A DNA stretch of 64,000 nucleotides from a virus. This document shows positions 6,543 to 13,188 of the stretch, one piece after another. Each line of letters begins with the position of its first letter. Within the stretch, counting starts at the first letter, position 1. The translations under genes were made by a program, and so were the position numbers. The DNA lies in the IMG/VR virus record IMGVR_UViG_3300037316_000027, positions 1 to 64,000 of that record. One strand, written 5' to 3'. Under the pieces are notes generated by a model, which saw nothing but the letters and a program-made list of their open reading frames with translations, was not told the DNA's origin and did no database searches.

Positions 6543-7486
6543 CGCCGGCCAAGACCGCTTCTCACAAGACGACTGGTGTTCCGCTGATCCTCGCATCGGA
6601 CTGGCATTGGGGTGAAACGGTCGATCCCGATCAGGTCGGCGGCATGAACGCCTTTAATCGGAGGATCGCTAAGGAGCGCGTCAAGATTTTCGGCAGTGCC
6701 GTAATCGACCTGTGCTTCAATCACATGACCAACCCGAACTACCCGGGCGTCGTGTTCTGTGTCGGCGGTGACATGATCACTGGCGGCATTCATGAGGACC
6801 TTCGCGAAACCAATGACGGCCCGGTGACACTGGCCGTGGTCGAAGTCGAAGAGCAACTGATTGGTTTCATCACGATGCTCGCCGACAAGTTCGGCAAGGT
6901 GTTCGTGCCGTGCGTTCCGGGCAATCACGGGCGCACGACGCTGAAGCCGCGCGCGAAGAACCGGGTATTCGACAGTTGGGAGTGGGTGATCTACCAGCAC
7001 CTTGAGCGCCATTTCGCGAATGACCCGAGGGTGACCATCCATGTCCCGAACGAAGTTGACGCCCACTTTGCGATTTATGGTCATCGTTTTATGCTCACTC
7101 ATGGTGATACGCTTGGGGTCAAGGGTGGCGATGGCATTATCGGTGCTCTTGGTCCGATCGCTCGTGGCGCGATCAAGGTCGGCCGTTCGGAAGCTCAGTG
7201 TGGTCGTGACTTCGATACTCTTCTGATCGGTCACTACCACACGTACATCCCGCGCGGCGACGCGGTGCCGGTGCTCGCCAACGGCTCACTGATCGGCTAC
7301 AACGAGTACGCCCGTCTGTTGCTCCGCGCCGGTCCGACGCGCCCCACTCAGGCGTTGGCCTTCATCCATCCACGCCGGGGGATCACCGCTCAGTGGCCGA
7401 TCTATCTCGACGGGGCCGAACGCCGCAAGCCGGGCTCTCAGGCTTGGGCTTCGTGGGAAGGAAAAACCCCGAAGAAAGTGGATTGA
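6353..7486 (+). CDS. Calcineurin-like metallophosphoesterase
   Basis: 377 aa. The five metallophosphoesterase motifs are present: SDWHWG (D-x-H), GGDMITGG (GD), GNHGRTT (GNH), LTHGDT (H) and IGHYHTY (GHxH). The fold begins at about residue 75; the first ~70 residues are charged and coiled-coil-like. The family includes SbcD/Mre11-type nucleases and 2',3'-cyclic phosphodiesterases; the substrate here is unknown. A 2',3'-cyclic-phosphate activity would connect it to RtcB chemistry, which is speculative. A weak hairpin terminator follows. Confidence 0.9.
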   Translation: MGKSKTDAERLADANDIIRNKETTIRALNKELRSRSQSNDTAESLREEIFGLEAYTREPPTWLTPAKTASHKTTGVPLILASDWHWGETVDPDQVGGMNAFNRRIAKERVKIFGSAVIDLCFNHMTNPNYPGVVFCVGGDMITGGIHEDLRETNDGPVTLAVVEVEEQLIGFITMLADKFGKVFVPCVPGNHGRTTLKPRAKNRVFDSWEWVIYQHLERHFANDPRVTIHVPNEVDAHFAIYGHRFMLTHGDTLGVKGGDGIIGALGPIARGAIKVGRSEAQCGRDFDTLLIGHYHTYIPRGDAVPVLANGSLIGYNEYARLLLRAGPTRPTQALAFIHPRRGITAQWPIYLDGAERRKPGSQAWASWEGKTPKKVD

Positions 7487-7511
7487 CAAGATCAAGGACC
7501 CGGGCTAACAA
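7483..7511 (+). promoter_or_regulatory. Promoter candidate, TTGACA-N17-TAACAA
   Basis: TTGACA (7483-7488) overlaps the stop codon of the phosphoesterase gene, and TAACAA (7506-7511) lies 17 bp on. It would start a transcript near 7518 that runs through the structured intergenic region into 7764. The -10 lies inside a hairpin that may terminate the upstream gene. Confidence 0.5.
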
Positions 7512-7524
7512 GCTCGGGTCTTTC
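7497..7524 (+). terminator. Weak intrinsic terminator
   Basis: Stem GACCCG (7497-7502) with CGGGTC (7515-7520), plus an inner GCT/AGC helix, followed by only three T residues. Confidence 0.4.
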
Positions 7525-7527
7525 GGC

Positions 7528-7740
7528 ATAAAGAGGGGCGCGCGGAGAGAGGCCTCGTCCTCAATACTGTGCGGCGTGAAGCTACAACGTGGCAGGGGCT
7601 AGTAGTCAGGAACCCTGCCCCTCTTTATACCGAACTTTCACGAACGCCGGGGCGAGGGTCCGCGTAATTAACGGATCATAGAACCCAAACGGTCCCGCCG
7701 AGCGAGCGCATCTGGTCTTTCCAGAAACGTTGGCGGGACC
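7528..7740 (+). ncRNA. Structured intergenic region / long leader
   Basis: A perfect 12-bp inverted repeat (7528-7539 with 7617-7628) encloses 77 nt. Part of its 3' arm can instead pair in a local hairpin GGCAGGG/CCCTGCC (7591-7597 with 7613-7619), so two folds compete. A second element has a perfect 9-bp stem (7691-7699 with 7732-7740) capped by TCTGG/CCAGA, 24 bases before the 7764 start. No ORF of note covers it. It may be a regulatory leader or a small RNA; no known riboswitch was recognised. Confidence 0.4.
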
Positions 7741-7763
7741 GGGCGCACAAAATGGAGCTACCA

Positions 7764-8174
7764 ATGGCAGCCGATACCTACGATCTTCTTGCGTCCATCG
7801 TTGCAGAGACCAAGTGCAAGCCGGGCTGGAAGTTCCTGCTGATCGACGAAGATGGCGCGAAGCGCCTCCGCATCACACTCACCACCACCGACAATTACGA
7901 TCCCGAGGACGGCGCGTATCGTCTCAATCATTTTCATCCTGTGCCGGCTGGCGTGACCTACAACGCGGCCACGTGGCGGCGTTGGATTTACGATCAGTGC
8001 ATCCGCACGATGCAGCATGAACTCGGTGAAGCCCTGCGCTTCGGCGCTGAAGAACTTCGCCCATTCGCCCCCATGCACGGCCCCGGGGAAGACCCTTACA
8101 CAGTGCATGAGTGGCGTCCTGAGAAGGATGCACTGACGACGCAAGACGGCTCGCTACGCGAAGGGCCGGTCTAA
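7764..8174 (+). CDS. Conserved-looking hypothetical phage protein, 136 aa
   Basis: The ATG at 7764 is chosen because GGAG lies six bases upstream, inside the alternative start at 7752. The protein is soluble, with a basic/aromatic N-terminal half and a Pro/Gly/His-rich C-terminal half (PFAPMHGPGEDPY). The composition resembles small phage proteins that recur next to nucleotide-metabolism genes, but I cannot name the family. Confidence 0.7.
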   Translation: MAADTYDLLASIVAETKCKPGWKFLLIDEDGAKRLRITLTTTDNYDPEDGAYRLNHFHPVPAGVTYNAATWRRWIYDQCIRTMQHELGEALRFGAEELRPFAPMHGPGEDPYTVHEWRPEKDALTTQDGSLREGPV

Positions 8175-8348
8175 ATGTGGGTGGCCGTTAAAGTGGTGCT
8201 AGCTGGGGCCGCACCCATTATTGGCTGCGTAGTCGGGCCGTTCGACAATCGACAAGCAGCCGAGGACTATGGCGAAAAAGCAGTCTACGGCAGTCTTGGG
8301 TACGAGCGATGGATCGTTAGAGAGCTGGAAGCTCCGAAGGAAATCTGA
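8175..8348 (+). CDS. Small hypothetical protein, 57 aa
   Basis: The ATG immediately follows the stop of the previous gene, suggesting coupling. Residues ~4-22 are hydrophobic, possibly a signal or transmembrane segment; the rest is charged (D-N-R-Q-A-A-E-D-Y-G-E). This frame is preferred over the overlapping 8269-8496 frame because of its position. Confidence 0.5.
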   Translation: MWVAVKVVLAGAAPIIGCVVGPFDNRQAAEDYGEKAVYGSLGYERWIVRELEAPKEI

Positions 8349-8379
8349 TGTTGCTGACCGCTCTTTGAAGGGATGTAAA

Positions 8380-8496
8380 ATGCTGGATTGTTTTCGAGAC
8401 TTCGATCTGTCGCGCCCCGTGTGTCATCGGTGCGTCTACTTTGCCGTGCTTATGTCCATCCTCACCGCTGGCGTGGCGCTGGGGCTCGGTAGATAG
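8380..8496 (+). CDS. Small membrane protein, 38 aa
   Basis: GAAGGGA lies seven bases before the ATG. The N-terminal half carries a C-H-R-C motif; residues ~19-36 form one transmembrane helix. The same frame extends upstream to 8269, but that part lacks a ribosome binding site. Function unknown. Confidence 0.5.
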   Translation: MLDCFRDFDLSRPVCHRCVYFAVLMSILTAGVALGLGR

Positions 8497-8557
8497 CACC
8501 CGGGCTTGACTTGAAAAGAGATCGTTCAAATGTATCGGTTCTATGTGGGAGGCTAAT

Positions 8558-9136
8558 TTGCGCATATATATGGCTGGGCCGCTGTTCTCAACGGCCGAAT
8601 GCGACTTCAATACCTTGCTTGCTGAGCAGCTCCGTTTGCGCGGGCACGAAATCTTTCTGCCGCAAGAGCACGAACAGCGCTCCGATCGGCCGGACCTGAT
8701 CTTCAAGAGCGATGTCGCTGGGATCGATTGGTCCGACTGCGTGCTCGCCAATCTCGACGGACCGGACCCGGACAGCGGCACGTGCTGGGAGCTGGGTTAC
8801 GGCTTCAAGAATAAGCTGATCGTCGTCTACCGCACGGACTTCCGCCTGTTCGAAGGTTCTGACAAGGTCAATCTCATGATGACCGAGAGCGCTGACCACG
8901 TCATCTACGCGCCGAAGGCATCCGTGCAAGAGCTTGCCGAGCGCATCGATCGCGCCCTTCGCTCTCTGCGAGATCACACCGTAGCCGATCAGTTCGGCGG
9001 GTTCGACCGCGTCGTAAAGTCCGATCGCGGCAACGATGCCGGGATCACGCGCGAGAGCGCCTATGCGCGCCATGTAGCGGGCGGACGATCCGGCGAAGTC
9101 AGACTGACGCCGGTCTATCAGCACGCGGACAAGTAG
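8558..9136 (+). CDS. Nucleoside 2-deoxyribosyltransferase-like protein
   Basis: 192 aa from TTG 8558, which has a strong GGGAGG five bases upstream; ATG 8543 is an alternative. The N-terminus IYMAGPLF, the helix ending in HEIFLPQE, the FKSDVAGIDWSDCVLANLDG strand-turn and GTCWELGYG (catalytic-type Glu) follow the nucleoside deoxyribosyltransferase fold. Such enzymes exchange or hydrolyse the base of 2'-deoxynucleosides. With the DUF5664-type protein it suggests remodelling of the deoxynucleotide pool. The C-terminal ~45 residues are an extension. Confidence 0.8.
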   Translation: MRIYMAGPLFSTAECDFNTLLAEQLRLRGHEIFLPQEHEQRSDRPDLIFKSDVAGIDWSDCVLANLDGPDPDSGTCWELGYGFKNKLIVVYRTDFRLFEGSDKVNLMMTESADHVIYAPKASVQELAERIDRALRSLRDHTVADQFGGFDRVVKSDRGNDAGITRESAYARHVAGGRSGEVRLTPVYQHADK

Positions 9137-9137
9137 A

Positions 9138-9617
9138 ATGGTCGTCCGCTCAATGGAGTGCCCGGATATCCGAGCCTGTCTCAATCTCGTAAGAGAGAAC
9201 TGGGACGCGGTCTCTGTCGCGCGTGCCGAAGAGCAGATGTACGAATACTTCAGGGGCGGCAAGTACGCGCCTAAATTTTTCGTGGCCGACAACGCCGCCG
9301 ACAGGGGCGTCGTCGGCTTCGCCGCCTACCAGCGATCAATGCGGATGCACGGTGCCTTCGACCTGATCTGGCTTGCCGTGGATAAGCAACGCCACGGCAC
9401 AGGCATCGGCGAGGCGCTGACGAAGCATCGCATCAACGAGATCAGAACGCTCGGCGGGGCGAACGTCACCCTCGTCACGCAGAAGCCGGGCTATTTCAAC
9501 CGTTTTGGTTTTATCACGGTCGCGGAACTGGGCAACGACTGGGTCGAAATGATCGTACTTCTACGTCCAGCACACATGGAGCACGTACATAATGACCATG
9601 ATCAAGATCGTTCCTGA
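9138..9617 (+). CDS. GNAT-family acetyltransferase
   Basis: 159 aa. The core AVDKQRHGTGIGEAL is GNAT motif A (acetyl-CoA pyrophosphate-binding Q/R-x-x-G-x-G/A); VTLVTQKPGYFNRFGF is the following strand and C-terminal YxxxGF motif. It begins one base after the stop of the upstream gene. The substrate is unknown. The last residues are His-rich and overlap the next gene by 26 bp. Confidence 0.85.
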   Translation: MVVRSMECPDIRACLNLVRENWDAVSVARAEEQMYEYFRGGKYAPKFFVADNAADRGVVGFAAYQRSMRMHGAFDLIWLAVDKQRHGTGIGEALTKHRINEIRTLGGANVTLVTQKPGYFNRFGFITVAELGNDWVEMIVLLRPAHMEHVHNDHDQDRS

Positions 9618-9795
9618 CAGCTCGCCCAATGCTGATGGAGAATGGGTTGACATCCCGGTCACTTTCCCCCGCAGCATGAAGTGGCTGGAGACAGAGCAAT
9701 TGGTCCGATCTCACATCCCCGCAGGTTTCCATCTTGTTGCCGTCTCTCGCGATCCGCGCGAGACGCTCAACAGCATCATGAAGCTGAGGCCATGA
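9592..9795 (+). CDS. Small hypothetical protein, 67 aa
   Basis: It overlaps the GNAT gene by 26 bp and the next gene by four (ATGA). It is a soluble, compact alpha/beta-like protein with no motif recognised. Codon use and overlap pattern fit a genuine small phage gene. Confidence 0.6.
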   Translation: MTMIKIVPDSSPNADGEWVDIPVTFPRSMKWLETEQLVRSHIPAGFHLVAVSRDPRETLNSIMKLRP

Positions 9796-10061
9796 CCGGA
9801 GAGAGCGCCTTCGTTGTTCATCGCTTGCGATCGAAGCCAGTCGAATATACGGTGACGATCTCGCACTTCGTGCGCGCCGGGCAGTGGGTTATGAGCGTGG
9901 GCGTTGACGATGTTGACGAGGATCGCGAGAACCGGCTCCGCGTCGCCGCCGATCTTCGCGCCGCTGCCGAGTGGATCGAGGAAGACTACGGTTCGCCGCC
10001 TTCGGACGACAACCCAGTCCCGCCGGCTGCATCACGAAATGTTACTCCAGAGCCGCAGTGA
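9792..10061 (+). CDS. Small hypothetical protein, 89 aa
   Basis: The start at 9792 overlaps the previous stop (ATGA). It has an N-terminal beta-rich half and an acidic helix (residues ~40-65), then a Pro-rich tail. An in-frame upstream extension exists but lies inside the preceding gene. Function unknown. Confidence 0.6.
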   Translation: MTGESAFVVHRLRSKPVEYTVTISHFVRAGQWVMSVGVDDVDEDRENRLRVAADLRAAAEWIEEDYGSPPSDDNPVPPAASRNVTPEPQ

Positions 10062-10206
10062 CTTCTCGCGCTGCCCCGTTGAAAATTCATGCAAGTTGTC
10101 CAGCATCGATCGTGTCAAGAAAAACTTTTTGATGCAAGATACCCAATCAAACCGGGCATCTGATCCGCTATTCTATATCGAAACTGGAAAATCCAAAAAG
10201 TCGATT

Positions 10207-10215
10207 TGCTATAAT
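10207..10215 (+). promoter_or_regulatory. Extended -10 promoter
   Basis: TGC-TATAAT (10207-10215) is a perfect extended -10; no good -35 is seen at 16-18 bp. The start would fall near 10222, giving a ~20-nt leader for the gene at 10244. Confidence 0.6.
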
Positions 10216-10243
10216 GCCTCCATCGTAACAAATGGAGAGCACG

Positions 10244-10474
10244 ATGTACGACTACCCAGAGCTACCCGACTTCTGTCGGATACCGCAGGCCGAACGCAAG
10301 GCAGCGTGGAGGGGCCGCAAGCTGACGAGACAAGGATCGATGTTCGTCAAGCCGACGAAGGCGGAAGACGCAGCGACGCGCAAGTTGCGTCGGGAGATCG
10401 AAGCGTCCGAAGCCGCCAAGAAGGCAGCCCGGTTCGCGCGCCTCAAGGAGATGGCCGCCGAAAGGAAACGTTAA
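10244..10474 (+). CDS. Small basic helical protein, 76 aa
   Basis: The ATG at 10244 has GGAGAG six bases upstream; an in-frame ATG at 10232 overlaps that site and is less likely. The protein is very Lys/Arg/Ala/Glu-rich and helical, consistent with a nucleic-acid-binding peptide. It has its own TATAAT promoter. Confidence 0.65.
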   Translation: MYDYPELPDFCRIPQAERKAAWRGRKLTRQGSMFVKPTKAEDAATRKLRREIEASEAAKKAARFARLKEMAAERKR

Positions 10475-10493
10475 CCATCGTGCGAGACCCTCG

Positions 10494-10522
10494 TTGACAT
10501 TCTCAGGGACAAGCTTTAGGTT
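10494..10522 (+). promoter_or_regulatory. Promoter of the 10.5-kb RNA
   Basis: TTGACA (10494-10499), 17 bp, TAGGTT (10517-10522). Downstream is a long region without a credible gene that ends in a strong terminator. Confidence 0.65.
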
Positions 10523-10528
10523 CGGGTG

Positions 10529-10863
10529 ACTGGAGCGGCCCAAGCGAAAACGGGATCAGCCAGTAGCTCGTGCCGCAAGGAGAACGCACTCCGATGAAGA
10601 ACTGAAACGCCGGCCACTCCGGGCCTGCCCTAGCTGGGACCCGGTAGGCGAGAGACAGATAGGGCGCGCTCCGGGAAATCTGGCCGGGGCGCGTAGCGAG
10701 AGGGACGCAGCTCAATAGACAAGGCCCAGTGCACATCGAACTGTGTTTTCCCGGTACGCGGCGTAGGGTGGTTGCCTACGGGACATAGGAGAGTAACTTC
10801 TCTCCGGGAACTACACATAGGAACCGCCCCGGAGATGATCTCTCCCCGGGGCGGTTCTGTTTT
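10529..10863 (+). ncRNA. Candidate novel structured RNA, ~330 nt
   Basis: It is bounded by its own promoter and a strong intrinsic terminator, with no credible ORF. Helices I can draw: 10530-10540 with 10612-10622 (10 of 11 pairs); 10623-10629 with 10643-10649 (7 bp, one G-U); 10664-10674 with 10684-10694 (11 bp, 9-nt loop); a possible pseudoknot between CAGAT at 10656-10660 and ATCTG at 10678-10682, using the loop of the preceding hairpin; 10762-10767 with 10775-10780; 10788-10793 with 10800-10805. A-rich strands separate the helices. I find no RNase P, tmRNA, 6S or group I intron signature. Confidence 0.6.
10821..10863 (+). terminator. Strong intrinsic terminator of the 10.5-kb RNA
   Basis: A perfect 10-bp stem GAACCGCCCC (10821-10830) with GGGGCGGTTC (10848-10857), an internally paired loop, then TGTTTT. 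It lies between converging transcripts, so it may also slow the minus-strand transcript ending at 10919. Confidence 0.85.
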
Positions 10864-10918
10864 GGGTACGTTCCGCCCCGATTTGGGGGCGGTTTCCCGG
10901 GGCTGGCGAGCCCGCCTG

Positions 10919-11473
10919 TTAGGCGGTCAGGCCGGAGGCTCCGGGAGCCGCGCCGGAAGCGGCAGGGCTCGCAGCGGCGGCGGCAGCCACGGCACCAGCG
11001 GCACCAGTAGCGGCCGAAGCGGCCGGGGCAACTGCACCCGGGGTCCCAGAAGCGTCGCTGGCAGCCGCCGCAGGGGCAGCCGCGCCAGTCGCGCCGGTAG
11101 CGGCCGGAGCCGGGGCAGCCGCGACAGCGGTAGCTACGGCGGCGGTCGCCGGGGTCAGGGCCGCGACAGCGGTCTGGGCAGCCTGAGTTCCAGCGACAAG
11201 GCGCGCAACCTGAGCCTCAATGGCTGGGTCGAGAGCCGTGCTGGAGCTGGCCACGGCAGCCGCGAGGGCAGCCGCGTCGGTCTGAAGGTCTCCGACCACG
11301 GTCGTCAGCTCGGCAACAACGCCGTCAACGGCAGCAGTCAGGTCAAGGATGGCTTGGTCGGTCATTTTCATTTCCTCTCGGATGGTAGCTCGGATGGTGC
11401 CGACGAGCCGTTCGGCAATGTGTTCCAAAATTCGGTCAGCGACGGCGTCGATTTCATGTTGCATCAATGTCAT
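10919..11473 (-). CDS. Coiled-coil protein with Ala/Pro/Gly-rich tail
   Basis: 184 aa. Residues 1-36 form an amphipathic helix, ~37-105 continue as alanine-rich helix, and ~110-184 are low-complexity Ala/Pro/Gly/Ser. AAGGG precedes this start; a second start at 11365 (ATG after GAGGAAA) would give a 148-aa form, so both may be used. It is the last gene of the minus-strand arm, and a late-promoter element lies 40 bp upstream. A structural or surface role is a guess. Confidence 0.65.
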   Translation of the reverse strand: MTLMQHEIDAVADRILEHIAERLVGTIRATIREEMKMTDQAILDLTAAVDGVVAELTTVVGDLQTDAAALAAAVASSSTALDPAIEAQVARLVAGTQAAQTAVAALTPATAAVATAVAAAPAPAATGATGAAAPAAAASDASGTPGAVAPAASAATGAAGAVAAAAAASPAASGAAPGASGLTA

Positions 11474-11513
11474 GGCTTGACCCTTTTCAGCGTGGATAAC
11501 TCTAGCACGCTGT

Positions 11514-11542
11514 CATCGTTCCGTCCACTGACTTTTCCGCAA
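11514..11542 (-). promoter_or_regulatory. Late-promoter element, copy 1 (weak)
   Basis: Minus-strand TGATTGCCAGTTGCGG matches the late element found elsewhere, but the -10 position reads ACGATG, so this copy is degenerate. It precedes the gene starting at 11473. Confidence 0.4.
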
Positions 11543-11555
11543 CTGGCAATCACCT

Positions 11556-11813
11556 TCAGTGCAGACGATGTCCGCCGAAGTCGAAGCCATTGAGATCGGT
11601 GATGATCTGCGATCGGTGTAGCGTGTGCCCGACGCGGACCGCGACAAGCGGCCCTTCGATCTCAGCCTCCCAGAAGCGCAAGAACTTCATGAGCGCCGGA
11701 AAGTCCGGAAGCGCGTCATAGTTCTGCCAGATGAACTCCTGCAATATCGACAGACGATCCGGCATTCGATAGACGATGTGCGCCGTCACCAGACTAGTCT
11801 TTCCGTGCCACAT
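11556..11813 (-). CDS. usg: Usg-family protein
   Basis: 85 aa. It carries the Usg signature along almost its full length: YRMPD, SILQEFIWQNYD, a K-F-L-x-F-W-x-x-E-x-(E/D)-G-P-L helix and VRVGHT. Usg is a small protein of unknown function known mainly from alphaproteobacterial chromosomes, often beside tryptophan genes. Its presence in a phage suggests capture from such a host. The C-terminus differs from typical Usg (Gly/His end). Confidence 0.85.
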   Translation of the reverse strand: MWHGKTSLVTAHIVYRMPDRLSILQEFIWQNYDALPDFPALMKFLRFWEAEIEGPLVAVRVGHTLHRSQIITDLNGFDFGGHRLH

Positions 11814-11828
11814 GCGAGCCCCCTCGTG

Positions 11829-12014
11829 TTAGTGAATGACGGTTTGGATCAGTTTGATCGCAGCATAGGTCGCCAACATTTCTATGAGAACCCACGCGAT
11901 GGAGCCGATCACAGTCGCGACCCGATAGCGCGCGAGCTTCGCGCGGTCCATCGGGCTCTGAAGGGGAGCGGCTTCGTCGATCTCCACCACCACTATTTCC
12001 GGCTTCTTGTCCAT
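11829..12014 (-). CDS. Small single-pass membrane protein, 61 aa
   Basis: The start at 12014 follows an AGAGGA box; longer in-frame upstream sequence belongs to the gene before it. It has an acidic cytoplasmic-like N-terminus (~25 residues) and a C-terminal hydrophobic helix (~35-58). It lies in the lysis region. Function unknown. Confidence 0.65.
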   Translation of the reverse strand: MDKKPEIVVVEIDEAAPLQSPMDRAKLARYRVATVIGSIAWVLIEMLATYAAIKLIQTVIH

Positions 12015-12024
12015 GACGGTCCTC

Positions 12025-12516
12025 TTAGCGAATGGTGAGATTGAGACTTCGTCTGACTGATGTATAGGTGCGCCCGCCCGGACAAAGATCGAAAACTTCC
12101 GAGATGTATTTGTACTCGCCGGGCTCAACGCTGGCCGGCACCCAACGCGTGCTGGCCGGAAGGTCTTGCGTCCCGAGCTGGGCGGGCGGCTGCGTGACGG
12201 GCTCAATGATCTTCACGACTTCGAGATTGTCCGTCAGCCGCACGAGTGACCATCGCACTTCATATGGACAGAGCCGATTGAGGGTCACGTTGACATGGGC
12301 GTTGAACGGCTTCCCCGCGAGCAGAATAGTCGGCTCCAGCGTGAGGCTGTTGACAATGCGAGGCGGGATATCCGCGTCGCGCGCGGAGAACACGCTATAG
12401 GAGAACCATGCAGCGGCGATCAGCAGCGCCGCCCCTGAGAGCATGTTCAAGACGAGGGTGGCCCACGTCCCGTTGTTGTAGAACTTCGCGAACTGGGAAT
12501 GGTAGCTATCGAACAT
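12025..12516 (-). CDS. Membrane-anchored protein with predicted extracytoplasmic domain
   Basis: 163 aa from ATG 12516, which has GGAG upstream; ATG 12543 is nine codons earlier. A transmembrane helix at ~18-42 is followed by a ~115-residue beta-rich domain with three cysteines, likely in the periplasm. It is in the lysis module, so a spanin-like or envelope role is possible but unproven. Confidence 0.7.
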   Translation of the reverse strand: MFDSYHSQFAKFYNNGTWATLVLNMLSGAALLIAAAWFSYSVFSARDADIPPRIVNSLTLEPTILLAGKPFNAHVNVTLNRLCPYEVRWSLVRLTDNLEVVKIIEPVTQPPAQLGTQDLPASTRWVPASVEPGEYKYISEVFDLCPGGRTYTSVRRSLNLTIR

Positions 12517-12707
12517 AATGCCGCTCCACTTTTCCAATGGCACAAGGGAATAATGTGCCCAATCGCGAACCCTAGCGCGGCGGAGATGATGAAGACCGCG
12601 ATGCCCTGAATAAAGAAGTTGAGGACATTGCGGTTCCGAAATGGGAAGTGCTGAATACCGACGAGCAGCAACTCAGCCGGTATGTGGATATCCTTTTCGA
12701 TGTCCAT
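12447..12707 (-). CDS. Small membrane protein, 86 aa
   Basis: AAGGGA lies just before the ATG. A hydrophobic helix at ~33-55 follows an N-terminal amphipathic region. The last ~23 codons overlap the next gene and are Ser/Thr-rich. Holin-like in size; function not assignable. Confidence 0.55.
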   Translation of the reverse strand: MDIEKDIHIPAELLLVGIQHFPFRNRNVLNFFIQGIAVFIISAALGFAIGHIIPLCHWKSGAALCSIATIPSSRSSTTTGRGPPSS

Positions 12708-12928
12708 CAGTGTTGTCCCTTGAAGAACAGGTTGGCGACCCAGCCAATCATGCCGCCGAGAAAAATCAGAATGGTCGTCGCGCCCTTCCAGCGGTTCGTC
12801 ATCGCGACGACCGCGTCGAGCTTCTTCTCCATGTCTTCTTGTTTTTTCATGATCGTCACGATGTTGGCACCCATCTCGCCGATGGCCTTCGCCGTGTTGA
12901 TCTCTGTTTCTGTTGCCCCGCCGGTCAT
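12707..12928 (-). CDS. XhlA-like coiled-coil/transmembrane protein
   Basis: 73 aa. An N-terminal charged helix (~10-45, K-K-Q-E-D-M-E-K-K-L heptads) is followed by a C-terminal transmembrane helix (~50-68) ending K-G-Q-H. This is the layout of XhlA-type proteins that accompany phage holins. ATG 12928 overlaps the previous stop. Confidence 0.6.
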   Translation of the reverse strand: MTGGATETEINTAKAIGEMGANIVTIMKKQEDMEKKLDAVVAMTNRWKGATTILIFLGGMIGWVANLFFKGQH

Positions 12929-13188
12929 CACTTAGCCTTCTTTTTGTCGAGGCACTCCAATACCCGGTGCTGTTGTTCTACAGGAAATTCACTGACCCAA
13001 TCATCTTGGTTGCCCCAACTATCAAACCCTCTCGTGATCTGCTCGCAGCTCTTACCTCGCGTATTGAGGACTTTTGTCTTGACGCCGCTAGCGATCGTCT
13101 CGGTCGAAGACGCGGGCGCGTGCCGATGCTTGGGAGCATAGTGGTGCCCGCAGAATATCAAGAGGAAACAGACTGCTAAAATCTTCAT
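12928..13188 (-). CDS. Small exported protein, 86 aa
   Basis: An N-terminal signal-like hydrophobic segment (~3-14) ends in F-C-G-H-H; the cysteine is not in a canonical lipobox. The mature part is polar, with two further cysteines. Position between a holin candidate and an XhlA-like gene suggests an envelope role, for example outer spanin. Low certainty. Confidence 0.6.
   Translation of the reverse strand: MKILAVCFLLIFCGHHYAPKHRHAPASSTETIASGVKTKVLNTRGKSCEQITRGFDSWGNQDDWVSEFPVEQQHRVLECLDKKKAK

Noticed and set aside
8511-8540. TTGACT followed by AT-rich sequence upstream of 8558
   Set aside because: No acceptable -10 hexamer at standard spacing.
10594-10605. Minimal ORF ATG-AAG-AAC-TGA preceded by AAGGAG inside the RNA
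   Set aside because: Three codons are too few to support translation; it lies in a region that pairs elsewhere. Kept only as a curiosity.
10503-10818. Open frames of 62-77 codons on the minus strand across the RNA region
   Set aside because: They overlap each other, lack ribosome binding sites and oppose the promoter and terminator that define the plus-strand RNA.
10529-10863. RNase P RNA, tmRNA, 6S RNA or group I intron identity for this RNA
   Set aside because: No conserved core motifs or 3' tRNA-like end could be recognised; size and flanks do not fit an intron in a gene.
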